From: Algimonas ampicilliniresistens
GTDB lineage: Bacteria; Pseudomonadota; Alphaproteobacteria; Caulobacterales; Maricaulaceae
DNA length: 64,000 nt
Reading direction: 5' to 3'
Assembly (NCBI RefSeq): GCF_030159955.1
Contig: NZ_BSNK01000001.1
Location: 1 to 64,000, forward strand
This document shows, in pieces, positions 18,098 through 26,704 of the stretch. A program made the translations under genes and the position numbers. Below the pieces are notes generated by a model. The model did no database searches and was not told the DNA's origin. It saw nothing but the letters and a program-made list of their open reading frames with translations. The stretch's first letter is position 1. Each line of letters begins with the position of its first letter.

Positions 18098-19510
18098 TTA
18101 AGCCGTTCCACCGACCGTCAATTCTTCGACGTAAAGGCTCGGTTGGCCAACGCCTACGGGCACGCCTTGACCCGCCTTGCCGCACACGCCGATGCCAGGG
18201 TCGAGTTCCATATCATCCCCAACGTGACGAATTTGACCGAGGACTTTGGGGCCGTCGCCAATCAATGTGACGCCCTTTAGGGCTTCTTCGATCTTTCCAT
18301 TACGAACGCGGTAAGCCTCCGTGCATTGGAAGACGAATTTTCCGGATGTGATATCGACCTGGCCGCCGCCAAAGTTGGATGCAAAAATACCGTCTTTCAT
18401 TTCGCTGATCATCTGCGCCTGCGGGATATCACCGCCCAGCATGAAGGTGTTCGTCATGCGCGGCATCGGCGCATGGGCGAAGCTTTCGCGTCGGCCATTG
18501 CCGGTCGGTGCGACACCCATCAAACGCGCATTCAATCGGTCCTGCATGTAACCGACGAGCTTACCATCTTCGATTAGAACGGTCCGTTCTGTCGGCGTGC
18601 CCTCATCATCAACGCTGAGTGACCCGCGCCGACCCGGCAGAGTGCCGTCATCGACAATGGTGACGCCCCGGCTCGCAACCTGATCGCCCAATCGACCAGC
18701 GAAGGCGCTGGTTCCCTTGCGAATGAAATCACCTTCCAGGCCGTGTCCCATGGCTTCGTGCAACAACACACCTGGCCAGCCGGGGCCTAAAACGACGTCG
18801 AACTGTCCAGCGGGCGCATCGACTGATTCGAGATTGACCTGAGCTTGGCGCAAAGCTTCGCGCGCCATAGGCTGCCAGATGGAGGGGTCTGTGATCGCGT
18901 CATAAGGTTTCCGGCCGCCTGTGCCGACATATCCGCTTTCGCGCCGACCGTTGCGCTCCGCGATGACCATGATGTTGAGCCGTACCATCGGGCGGACGTC
19001 ATTGATGCGCGCGCCGTCTTGTTTGAGGATAGCAATGCCGCGACGTGTCCCGGACAGCGTCGCTGTGACTTGAACCACTTCCGGATCGAGCGCCCGGACG
19101 AATCCGTCAATTTGTTGCAATAGGCTGACCTTATCCTTGAAAATAGGATCCTCGGTCGGATCGATGTCAGGATAGAGAGACATATTCGTGCGGCGGGGGA
19201 TCTCGCTCATCACACCATCATGGCCAACTTTGACCAATTGAACGGCGTCAGACGCACGCTTGAGTGAGTCGGGTGATAGCTCGGAGCTTTGCGCAAATCC
19301 TGACGCTTCGCCGGCGACGCAGCGCAGGCCAAAGCCTCGGGATGTGTCGAAACTCGCCGTTTTCAGTCGCCCATCGTCAAAAGTCAGCGCCTCTGAAGAT
19401 GACCGTTCAACAAAAAGTTCGCCGTCATCAGCGCCGCGCAACGTGTCTGACAGGATACGCTCCGCCGCGACAGCGTCCAAATCACTGTCTTCAAAGACAA
19501 AATCGGCCAT
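18098..19510 (-). CDS. tldD: Metalloprotease TldD
   Basis: A 470-residue TldD of family length. The zinc-binding HExxxH motif (HEAMGHGLEGDFIRKGTSAF) and the following DDGTLPGRRGSLSVDDEGTP block are clear. TldD with TldE cleaves unfolded peptides, matures some microcins and degrades CcdA; tldE is not in this window. It is transcribed divergently from the cox operon and convergently with the TonB-like gene. Confidence 0.95.
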   Translation of the reverse strand: MADFVFEDSDLDAVAAERILSDTLRGADDGELFVERSSSEALTFDDGRLKTASFDTSRGFGLRCVAGEASGFAQSSELSPDSLKRASDAVQLVKVGHDGVMSEIPRRTNMSLYPDIDPTEDPIFKDKVSLLQQIDGFVRALDPEVVQVTATLSGTRRGIAILKQDGARINDVRPMVRLNIMVIAERNGRRESGYVGTGGRKPYDAITDPSIWQPMAREALRQAQVNLESVDAPAGQFDVVLGPGWPGVLLHEAMGHGLEGDFIRKGTSAFAGRLGDQVASRGVTIVDDGTLPGRRGSLSVDDEGTPTERTVLIEDGKLVGYMQDRLNARLMGVAPTGNGRRESFAHAPMPRMTNTFMLGGDIPQAQMISEMKDGIFASNFGGGQVDITSGKFVFQCTEAYRVRNGKIEEALKGVTLIGDGPKVLGQIRHVGDDMELDPGIGVCGKAGQGVPVGVGQPSLYVEELTVGGTA

Positions 19511-19626
19511 TCAAATCTCTTTAAATTTGTCGAGAGCGGTGGACAGTCACCCGCCTTTTCGGTTCTCATGCAGGTAACAGGGGTTTATTCCCGCAACAAG
19601 CCGGGATAAGAGCCGCGAAGTGTCAC

Positions 19627-19641
19627 ATTGTCTGCGACAAT
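19627..19641. promoter_or_regulatory. Inverted repeat in the tldD-ctaC divergent region
   Basis: ATTGTC-TGC-GACAAT is a perfect 6-bp inverted repeat in the 228-bp space between tldD and ctaC, about 100 bp upstream of ctaC. It could be an operator for the oxidase operon; the cognate regulator is unknown. Confidence 0.3.
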
Positions 19642-19738
19642 CCGCGTCCATTCGGACCATCGGATTGAGGGAGCATCGTGGCTATAGAGGGACCGGGCGC
19701 GCCACGTTGAGCTAGCCTAAGTTTATAATGAGGATTTC

Positions 19739-20596
19739 ATGCGCGCGTTAAACGCCATGCTGAGCACAGCCGGAACGGGTTTTCTGACCCTTATGTCCGC
19801 TGGTGCCGCTTTCGCCCAAGACCGGCAGGTCGGCCCAACACAAGATGGTTGGTATCTTCAGGAGGCGGCGACGCCTGTGATGGAGGAGCTAACTCGGGTT
19901 CACGATATTGTTCAGGTGATCATCACGTTGATCGTGATTTTCGTCGTTGGCCTGATGGCCTACATTATGATCCGCTTCCGGGAGAGTAAGAACCCGGTGC
20001 CGTCTAAGACGTCTCACAATACGCTGATCGAGGTTATCTGGACGGTGGTTCCGGTCATCATCTTGGTGATCATCGCGATCCCGTCGATGAACTTGCTCTA
20101 CATGCAGGACCGTCTGCCGCAGACCCAAATGACGGTGAAGGTGGTCGGCAACACGTGGAATTGGCTTTATAGCTATCCGGACTACGAAAATGTCGAAGAA
20201 TATGTGTCCAATCCGTTGGACGAAACGCAGTCCAAACAGGTTGGTCAGCCCTATCTACTGGCGACAGATGCGCCCCTGATTGTGCCGATCAATACTAAGG
20301 TCAAAGTGTTGGTGACGTCAGTCAACAATATGCATGCTTGGGCCGTTCCAAGCTTTGGCGTCAAGATGGACGCTGTGCCGGGCATCATCAATGAAACCTG
20401 GTTCGAAGTGTTCGAAGAGGGCACATATTACGGTCAGTGTTCCGAAATATGCGGCATCAATCACTATTACATGCCGATTGAGGTCAAGGCGGTGAGCCAG
20501 GCCGAATTCGCTCGGTTCATCGCTGGTGGCGGTGAAGTTGAAGACAAATTTGCGAAACTAGAAGGCGGCGCGGCTGTGTCCGCGGCCAACGACTAG
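19739..20596 (+). CDS. ctaC: Cytochrome c oxidase subunit II
   Basis: A 285-residue subunit II of an aa3-type terminal oxidase. It has a signal peptide (about residues 1-26), two membrane helices (about 54-78 and 96-120) and a periplasmic cupredoxin domain with the CuA site CSEICGINHYYMP (two Cys, His, Met). It accepts electrons from cytochrome c. GAGGA lies 6 bp upstream of ATG. It is the first gene of the operon ctaC-ctaD-ctaB-(small ORF)-ctaG-ctaE. Confidence 0.97.
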   Translation: MRALNAMLSTAGTGFLTLMSAGAAFAQDRQVGPTQDGWYLQEAATPVMEELTRVHDIVQVIITLIVIFVVGLMAYIMIRFRESKNPVPSKTSHNTLIEVIWTVVPVIILVIIAIPSMNLLYMQDRLPQTQMTVKVVGNTWNWLYSYPDYENVEEYVSNPLDETQSKQVGQPYLLATDAPLIVPINTKVKVLVTSVNNMHAWAVPSFGVKMDAVPGIINETWFEVFEEGTYYGQCSEICGINHYYMPIEVKAVSQAEFARFIAGGGEVEDKFAKLEGGAAVSAAND

Positions 20597-20611
20597 GACA
20601 AGAGAAGACTC

Positions 20612-22261
20612 ATGGTTGCTATTTCCGGCGAAGATATTCCGGTCGTTCATGACGATCACGATGAAAAGCCCCGCTTTTTCGAGCGTTGGTTCTATTCCAC
20701 AAACCATAAGGATATCGGGACACTCTACCTGATTTTCGGGATCATCTCCGGCCTCGTGGGTGGTTTCCTGTCCTTCATGATGCGTTTGGAGCTGATGGCT
20801 CCGGGGATCGACATCTTCACCAACGAACACACTTATCTAGTGTTTGTCTCTATGCACGGCCTGATCATGATCTTCTTCATGGTGATGCCCGCCTTGATTG
20901 GGGGGTTCGGCAACTGGTTCATCCCGATTATGATCGGCGCACCGGATATGGCCTTCCCACGGATGAACAATTTGTCGTTCTGGCTCCTGCCCGTCGCGTT
21001 TATCTGCTTGATGATCAGTTTCTTTGTGCCCGGGGCTGCGGAAGGGAACGGTTTCGGCGGTTCCTGGGTGATGTATCCACCGCTCTCGACCACCGGGTCT
21101 CCCGGACCCGCCTTTGACTTCATTATTATTGGTCTTCTAGCGGCGGGCTTCTCGTCCATCTTCGGCGCGATCAACTTCATCACGACGATCCTAAATATGC
21201 GCGCGCCCGGCATGACCATGCACAAGATGCCGCTCTTCGCGTGGTCAGTTCTGGTCACAGCGTTCCTGCTGCTCTTAGCTTTGCCTGTTTTGGCGGCCGC
21301 TTTGTTCATGTTGCTGACTGACCGAATCGAAGGCGGCACAGCCTTCTTCGATCCGGCCCGTGGCGGCGACCCGCAAATGTTCCAGCATCTGTTCTGGTTC
21401 TTTGGTCACCCAGAAGTTTACATCATGATCTTGCCGGCCTTCGGTATTGTGTCCCACATCATCTCGACCTTCTCCAAGAAACCGATCTTCGGTTATCTCG
21501 GCATGGCTTACGCGATGGTTGCAATCGGTGTGGTCGGCTTCGTGGTCTGGGCGCACCATATGTACACGATCGGGATGGATGTGAATGTGAAGGCCTACTT
21601 CGTGCTCGCCACCCTTGTGATTGCGGTGCCGACGGGCGTGAAAGTCTTCTCTTGGCTTGCCACCATGTGGGGCGGCTCGATTCGCTTCACTGTGCCAATG
21701 ATCTGGGCGCTGGGCTTTATCTTCCTATTCGTCGTTGGCGGCGTGACAGGTGTGATGCTCGCCAATGCTGGCGTCGATACCTATCTGCACGACACATATT
21801 ATGTAGTCGCGCACTTCCACTATGTTCTGTCTATGGGTGCAGTCTTCGGTATCTTTGCGGCTTGGTATTACTGGCACGGCAAGATGTTTGGCTATCACTA
21901 TAGCGGTTTCCTATCGCGCCTGCACTTCTGGCTATTCTTCATTGGCGTGAACATGATCTTCTTTCCGCAGCACTTCCTCGGGTTGAACGGCATGCCGCGT
22001 CGCTATGTCGACTATCCGGTTGAGTTTGAATTCTGGAACCAGGTCAGCTCTTGGGGCGCGTTTGTGACCCTAGCGTCTGTTGTCGTCTTCTTCCTCGTCA
22101 TGGCTGAAGCCTTCCTGATGCGGAAGAAACGCAAAGTCGGAAACAATTATTGGGGTGAAGGGGCAACGACACTGGAATGGACGATTTCCAGCCCGCCGCC
22201 CTACCACCAGTTCAGCGTCCTGCCGCGTATCGATGGCGGTGACGAGGATCACGCGCACTAG
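20612..22261 (+). CDS. ctaD: Cytochrome c oxidase subunit I
   Basis: A 549-residue catalytic subunit with about twelve membrane helices. Key residues are visible in the low-spin heme ligand region [14 protein letters not shown], the binuclear-centre motif [10 protein letters not shown] (CuB His and the cross-linked Tyr) and [12 protein letters not shown] (heme a3/a ligands). It reduces O2 to water and pumps protons. It lies 15 bp after ctaC. Confidence 0.98.
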   Translation: MVAISGEDIPVVHDDHDEKPRFFERWFYSTNHKDIGTLYLIFGIISGLVGGFLSFMMRLELMAPGIDIFTNEHTYLVFVSMHGLIMIFFMVMPALIGGFGNWFIPIMIGAPDMAFPRMNNLSFWLLPVAFICLMISFFVPGAAEGNGFGGSWVMYPPLSTTGSPGPAFDFIIIGLLAAGFSSIFGAINFITTILNMRAPGMTMHKMPLFAWSVLVTAFLLLLALPVLAAALFMLLTDRIEGGTAFFDPARGGDPQMFQHLFWFFGHPEVYIMILPAFGIVSHIISTFSKKPIFGYLGMAYAMVAIGVVGFVVWAHHMYTIGMDVNVKAYFVLATLVIAVPTGVKVFSWLATMWGGSIRFTVPMIWALGFIFLFVVGGVTGVMLANAGVDTYLHDTYYVVAHFHYVLSMGAVFGIFAAWYYWHGKMFGYHYSGFLSRLHFWLFFIGVNMIFFPQHFLGLNGMPRRYVDYPVEFEFWNQVSSWGAFVTLASVVVFFLVMAEAFLMRKKRKVGNNYWGEGATTLEWTISSPPPYHQFSVLPRIDGGDEDHAH

Positions 22262-22265
22262 AGCT

Positions 22266-23282
22266 GTGGTTTCCCACTCTGACACTATTCAAGAGGCCGC
22301 CGGCGACACACCGGCGGCCTTCATTGCGACTGGCGGGGCTGGTCTGTCCTTGGCCGGACCGAGGGACTATTTCGCCTTGATGAAACCGCGCGTGATGAGC
22401 CTTGTGGTATTCACAGCGATTTGTGGCCTCCTTCTCGCGCCTGGGTCCTTGTCCGGTTCGATCGGCTTTGGGTCAGCGTTCATTGCGATTTTCTGTATCG
22501 CTGTTGGTGCCGGCGCCTCCGGTGCGCTCAATATGTGGTATGATAGCGACATTGACGGGGCGATGGCCCGAACCTCGCAACGCCCCATTCCCAAAGGCGT
22601 TCTCAGCCCGCGTGCGGCCCTTGGCTTCGGCACGGTTATGTCTGTCGGGTCGGTTTGGTTGCTCTTAGTGGCCACCAATTGGGTCGCAGCAGGCCTGCTC
22701 GCCTTCACTATCTTCTTCTATCTCGTCATTTACACGATCTGGCTTAAACGCAGCACGCCACAAAACATCGTCATTGGCGGGGCAGCTGGTGCGTTTCCAC
22801 CGATGGTGGCCTATGCCGCCGTTACAGGCACAATTACCCTTGATAGTGTGATCTTGTTCGCCATCATCTTCTTCTGGACGCCACCGCATTTCTGGGCACT
22901 CGCCCTCTATAAGCAGACCGATTATGGCCGGGTCGGTATTCCGATGATGCCTAATGTGCGCGGCGCCAAATCGACCCGCCTGCAGATTTTCGTCTATTCT
23001 CTGATCTTGCTGGCGATCAGCCTCTTGCCTCTGGCGACGGGACTTGGCGGCTGGATTTATGGGGTTGTTGGTGGCGCGTTGAGTGCTGTGTTTGTCGCAC
23101 TCGCTTGGCGGGTCTTCGAGTCGCGTGCGGGCGATAAGCCAACTGAGACTGATAGCGATACGCTCTATGCGGTCCGTAATGGCAATCAGTCGGCCCGCAA
23201 TTTGTTCCTCTATTCCATTCTGTACCTATTCGCCCTGTTTGCGGTTCTGACGGTCGACCATTTGATTTTCGGAGGTCTCTAA
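22266..23282 (+). CDS. ctaB: Protoheme IX farnesyltransferase (heme O synthase)
   Basis: A 338-residue UbiA-family membrane prenyltransferase that makes heme O from heme B, a step toward heme A of the oxidase. The first Asp-rich motif NMWYDSDIDGAMARTSQRP is clear, as is the second region YKQTDYGRVGIPMMP. The proposed start is GTG at 22266, 5 bp after the ctaD stop; an in-frame ATG at 22155 lies inside ctaD and adds unrelated residues. The N-terminal 30 residues are non-conserved, so a later start is possible. Confidence 0.93.
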   Translation: MVSHSDTIQEAAGDTPAAFIATGGAGLSLAGPRDYFALMKPRVMSLVVFTAICGLLLAPGSLSGSIGFGSAFIAIFCIAVGAGASGALNMWYDSDIDGAMARTSQRPIPKGVLSPRAALGFGTVMSVGSVWLLLVATNWVAAGLLAFTIFFYLVIYTIWLKRSTPQNIVIGGAAGAFPPMVAYAAVTGTITLDSVILFAIIFFWTPPHFWALALYKQTDYGRVGIPMMPNVRGAKSTRLQIFVYSLILLAISLLPLATGLGGWIYGVVGGALSAVFVALAWRVFESRAGDKPTETDSDTLYAVRNGNQSARNLFLYSILYLFALFAVLTVDHLIFGGL

Positions 23283-23283
23283 A

Positions 23284-23436
23284 ATGCCAGAATATCGTGA
23301 CGAACCTACCGAATTTGCGGCCCCGACCCGCGAAGAGGTGCGCGCCCGCAGTTGGCGTAATGTCGCTATTGCGCTCGGCTTAGTCGGCTTCATGGTGCTA
23401 GTCGCCATTTCAATCATTCTGCGACAACCTGTTTAG
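23284..23436 (+). CDS. Small single-helix protein of the cox operon
   Basis: A 50-residue reading frame starting MPEYRDEPTEFAAP, with one membrane helix (about residues 26-46) and the C-terminus ILRQPV. It starts one base after the ctaB stop and ends 14 bp before ctaG. Alphaproteobacterial cox operons usually have a small membrane protein at this place (called CoxF in some genomes). Assignment rests on position, size and topology only. Confidence 0.8.
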   Translation: MPEYRDEPTEFAAPTREEVRARSWRNVAIALGLVGFMVLVAISIILRQPV

Positions 23437-23450
23437 AGGCCTTTGATCTC

Positions 23451-24020
23451 ATGACTCGTAATACCAAGACCCAGATGCTTCTGATCGGCCTCGCGGTCGC
23501 GATGCTAGGCCTCGGCTTTTCTTCCAAAACGCTTTACGACACGTTCTGCCGCGTCACAGGCTTTGGCGGCACGCCTCAGATCGCGATGAACGAAGAAAAC
23601 CTCTCCGTTGTGCTTGACCGCAAAGTGACGGTGAAATTCGACAGTAATGTCAGCCCGGATCTGCCGTGGGAGTTCAAACCGACCCAACGCGCGATGGAGG
23701 TCAATCTCGGTCAGACGGGCCTCGCTTATTACACAGCCAAAAATACATCGGACAAACCCATTACGGGCGTCGCCACATTCAATGTCACGCCGACAAAAGC
23801 TGCGCCCTATTTTGTCAAAACCGAATGTTTCTGTTTTACGGATCAGACGTTGCAGCCGGGCGAGGAGATGACCATGCCGGTTCTATTCTTCGTTGATCCA
23901 GAATTGGATGCGAGTGAACGGCATTCTGATATTACCGAAGTTGTGCTGAGCTACACTTTTTTTGAATCTGAGAACCAACCCCAAATCACTGCGGCTATTC
24001 AACTAGACGCGCTGCCCTAA
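23451..24020 (+). CDS. ctaG: Cytochrome c oxidase assembly protein CtaG/Cox11
   Basis: A 189-residue copper chaperone that helps insert CuB into subunit I. It has an N-terminal membrane anchor (about residues 9-27) followed by the FCRVTGFGG motif. The periplasmic domain carries the copper-binding KTECFCFTDQTLQPGE (the CxC pair) and MPVLFFVDPE. It lies between the small cox ORF and ctaE. Confidence 0.96.
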   Translation: MTRNTKTQMLLIGLAVAMLGLGFSSKTLYDTFCRVTGFGGTPQIAMNEENLSVVLDRKVTVKFDSNVSPDLPWEFKPTQRAMEVNLGQTGLAYYTAKNTSDKPITGVATFNVTPTKAAPYFVKTECFCFTDQTLQPGEEMTMPVLFFVDPELDASERHSDITEVVLSYTFFESENQPQITAAIQLDALP

Positions 24021-24033
24021 TCCCCTGACTTTG

Positions 24034-24053
24034 CGGGTGGGAATTCACCCGCG
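24034..24053 (+). other. Hairpin between ctaG and ctaE
   Basis: GCGGGTG (24034-24040) pairs with CACCCGC (24047-24053) with a 6-nt loop. There is no U-run, so it is more likely an mRNA-processing or stabilising stem than a full terminator within this operon. Confidence 0.4.
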
Positions 24054-24143
24054 TGGTTGCGAAGCAAAAGCGCCGTCGGTATAGGCGGTGAAAAGAATAA
24101 CCGGTCAGTGCGTTATCTCGTACGGCCTATCAAGGACATGCTC

Positions 24144-25085
24144 ATGGCTGGCGCCGTCGAACACGACTATCACATCCTTCCGCCGAGCCCGTGGCCGTTC
24201 CTATCGGGGATAGCTGCTCTGATCTGGGGTTTGGGCATGGTGACACTGTTCACCGGGCTCGTGCCGCGTAATGGCGACAGCCCAATGTTGGAGTTTTTCT
24301 TCGCACGGGGCTTGGATACAATCCAAGGCCGCGAGGGCGCAGGCGGTGGCTGGATCATCGTCGTGCTTGGCACGTTGTTCGCCGCCTATTGTATGTTTGG
24401 TTGGTGGAAAGACGTGGCGGCTGAAAGTGCCCGCGGCGAGCACACACCGGTGATCGACCTCGGTCTGCGCTACGGCATGATCATGTTCATTATGCAGGAA
24501 GCCATGTTCTTTGTGGGCTGGTTCTGGATGTTCTTCGAACTGGGTCTGTTCCATAAGTTCCGCGCTGGTTGGAACCCTGATGTTCTCGAAAACTCGACAG
24601 AATATGCCTCATGGCCCCCGCCGTCTATCGAGACTGTCGATCCATGGCATCTGCCCCTGATCAACACGCTGATCCTTTTATTGTCGGGCACGACTGTGAC
24701 ATGGGCGCACCACGCGCTGATCCACGGCAATCGTAAACACGCCAAATGGGGTCTCGGTCTGACCGTCATCCTTGGTGTTCTGTTTACGTCCGTTCAGGCT
24801 TACGAATATCTACACCTGTTCCATTATCGTCTCGAAGACGGTCTGCACGGCACGTTCTGGCTCTCGACCAATGTCTATGGGTCGGCCTTCTTCATGGCGA
24901 CAGGCTTCCACGGTTTGCATGTTCTGATCGGGACGATCTTCCTGTTTGCGATTTGGGCACGCCTGATGAATGGCGGCATGACACCAGAGAAGCATTTTGG
25001 TCTCGAAGCGGCCGCTTGGTATTGGCACTTTGTCGATGTGGTCTGGTTGTTCCTGTTCGCCTTCGTCTACGTCGCTTTCGTCTGA
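24144..25085 (+). CDS. ctaE: Cytochrome c oxidase subunit III
   Basis: A 313-residue subunit III with seven hydrophobic helices. MAGAVEHDYHILPPSPWP is the typical N-terminus, and GFHGLHVLIGT and AAWYWHFVDVVWLFLF close the protein. The start at 24144 is chosen because AAGGA lies 7 bp upstream; in-frame ATGs at 24138 and 24057 lack this spacing. It is somewhat longer than the usual 260-280 residues owing to a larger loop around residues 55-95. Confidence 0.95.
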   Translation: MAGAVEHDYHILPPSPWPFLSGIAALIWGLGMVTLFTGLVPRNGDSPMLEFFFARGLDTIQGREGAGGGWIIVVLGTLFAAYCMFGWWKDVAAESARGEHTPVIDLGLRYGMIMFIMQEAMFFVGWFWMFFELGLFHKFRAGWNPDVLENSTEYASWPPPSIETVDPWHLPLINTLILLLSGTTVTWAHHALIHGNRKHAKWGLGLTVILGVLFTSVQAYEYLHLFHYRLEDGLHGTFWLSTNVYGSAFFMATGFHGLHVLIGTIFLFAIWARLMNGGMTPEKHFGLEAAAWYWHFVDVVWLFLFAFVYVAFV

Positions 25086-25098
25086 CGCAGGTTAGCCC

Positions 25099-25422
25099 GT
25101 GACCCGGCGGCGCCCTGCGCCGATGGAAGCGGGCCTGTCGGGCCGATGCCTCGAATGTGGAGAAGGGCGGCTCTTCTCTCGATGGCTTACGTTTGAGCCG
25201 CGCTGCTTAGCTTGCGGCGCGGATTTCGCTTCCTTTGAAGATGCAGGGGACGGCCCAGCCGTCTTTGTGATTTTCATTGTCGGCATTCTTATTGTGCCGA
25301 TACCCGTATTATTATCGCTCGCGCTCGGTTGGTCGATCTGGCTTCTGCGCGTGTTACGCGGTGTTATATTCGCGCAGGGCTGGGCCAAACATGCACGCGA
25401 ACAACAGTTCAAGAATACATAA
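25099..25422 (+). CDS. DUF983 membrane protein with zinc ribbon
   Basis: A 107-residue protein starting with GTG. Two CxxCG pairs (CLECGEG, CLACGAD) form a likely zinc ribbon, followed by two membrane helices (about residues 54-90). DUF983 proteins commonly sit between ctaE and surf1 in alphaproteobacteria; the function is unknown, with a link to oxidase assembly inferred from position. The stop overlaps the SURF1 start (TAATG). Confidence 0.88.
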   Translation: MTRRRPAPMEAGLSGRCLECGEGRLFSRWLTFEPRCLACGADFASFEDAGDGPAVFVIFIVGILIVPIPVLLSLALGWSIWLLRVLRGVIFAQGWAKHAREQQFKNT

Positions 25423-26117
25423 TGTCTCTTCGCTTTAGACCAATGCCGGGCCTGTCGCTCGCCGTGCTGATCTGCCTGCCAATCCTGCTTGGTCTCGGTA
25501 TTTGGCAGTATCAACGTTGGCAGTGGAAGAAGGACATTCTCGCTGAAGTCGAAGCGTCTGTAACCGCGCCACCCATCGTCGGTTTAAGAGCCTTGGCCAT
25601 TGCCCGGACCAGCAGCACACGGCTCGATTTTCGTCGTATTGAATTTGACGCAGAGGCCGTTGGGCCAACTTGGCACGTCTACCGTCCTGAGGGTGCCATT
25701 CAGTGGCAGCCCTTCCGACAGGTCGAAATGGATGGCGATACGGCTTTGGTCGGCTTTCCCAGTTTTGCAGATCAATCAAAAGACACAGTGATGCCGCCCG
25801 AACTCAGCGGCCCTCGTGCGGGTTATGTGCGCCGGGTTCGACCCCGAAACGGTGCTGCAACATGGTTCGGGACAGAGAGTGATGCCGAGCGTAATCGCTG
25901 GTTTGAGATCAATCCAGACGGTGCCTGGGTCCAAGGGGATGCGCTCTATATCGACCTTCACCCGACGGAAACCAATGCGAATGATCTTCCGGTGCGACGC
26001 CCCGAGATCGCCAATAACCATGTCAGCTATATGCTGACATGGTGGTCCTTCGCGGCGATTTTGCTGATCATCTACGCCATCCTCCACCGCCGTGCGGGAC
26101 GGCTGAACTGGTCATGA
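25422..26117 (+). CDS. SURF1-family oxidase assembly protein
   Basis: A 231-residue SURF1 protein with one membrane helix at each end. The N-terminal GLGIWQYQRWQWKKDI and the C-terminal NNHVSYMLTWWSFAAILLIIY motifs are typical. SURF1 helps heme a insertion into subunit I. The start at 25422 overlaps the preceding stop; an in-frame GTG further upstream is inside the DUF983 gene. The stop overlaps the next gene by 4 bp (ATGA). Confidence 0.93.
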   Translation: MSLRFRPMPGLSLAVLICLPILLGLGIWQYQRWQWKKDILAEVEASVTAPPIVGLRALAIARTSSTRLDFRRIEFDAEAVGPTWHVYRPEGAIQWQPFRQVEMDGDTALVGFPSFADQSKDTVMPPELSGPRAGYVRRVRPRNGAATWFGTESDAERNRWFEINPDGAWVQGDALYIDLHPTETNANDLPVRRPEIANNHVSYMLTWWSFAAILLIIYAILHRRAGRLNWS

Positions 26118-26698
26118 GCCGTTTATCGACACGTGTCACAACGACGACAGAAATTGCCGTGCATGCCGCCAGTGGGCCGCTGATTTTACGCCACCCGCGT
26201 TGGTCTGATTATGAACAATGGGCAGCGATCCGGCAGGCGGACGCCGACTATCTCAGGCCATGGGAGCCGGATTGGCTAGAGGGTCATTTATCACGGTCGA
26301 GTTATCGGATGCGCCTGTTGCGGTTCAAAAAGATGGTGGCGAGCGACAGTGCTTATCCATTCCATATTGTCCGCGCGGATACTGACGCACTGATCGGCGC
26401 GGTCAATCTGACCCATATCGAACGTGGTGCAGCGCAATCCGCCAAGCTTGGATATTGGATAGCCCAAGCGCATATGAGCCGAGGTCACGGGCGGGCGTCG
26501 GTCCGGGCTTTAACGCGATTTGCTTTTGATACGCTGGCCTTACATCGGATCGAGGCGGCCGTTCAGACAGAGAATGAGCCGTCGATACGTGTTCTTGAAA
26601 CCAATGGCTACCAGCTCGAAGGACGTGCGCGCGGCCTATTACGGATCAATGGAGCTTGGGCAGATCATGCCATTTATGCGCGTCTCAGAACGGATTAA
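26114..26698 (+). CDS. GNAT-family N-acetyltransferase (RimJ-like)
   Basis: A 194-residue GNAT enzyme. LILRHPRWSDYEQWAAIR is the N-terminal strand-helix block, and SRGHGRASVRALTRFAFDTLALHRIEA contains the acetyl-CoA-binding Q/RxxGxG/A-type loop. The pattern resembles RimJ/RimL protein N-terminal acetyltransferases; the substrate is not known. The ATGA overlap with SURF1 makes it the last gene of the cox operon. Confidence 0.88.
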   Translation: MSRLSTRVTTTTEIAVHAASGPLILRHPRWSDYEQWAAIRQADADYLRPWEPDWLEGHLSRSSYRMRLLRFKKMVASDSAYPFHIVRADTDALIGAVNLTHIERGAAQSAKLGYWIAQAHMSRGHGRASVRALTRFAFDTLALHRIEAAVQTENEPSIRVLETNGYQLEGRARGLLRINGAWADHAIYARLRTD

Positions 26699-26704
26699 AC
26701 GCCT

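Noticed and set aside
22155-22265. An N-terminal extension of ctaB into ctaD.
   Set aside because: The extra residues are an out-of-frame reading of conserved ctaD sequence; the GTG at 22266 is better.
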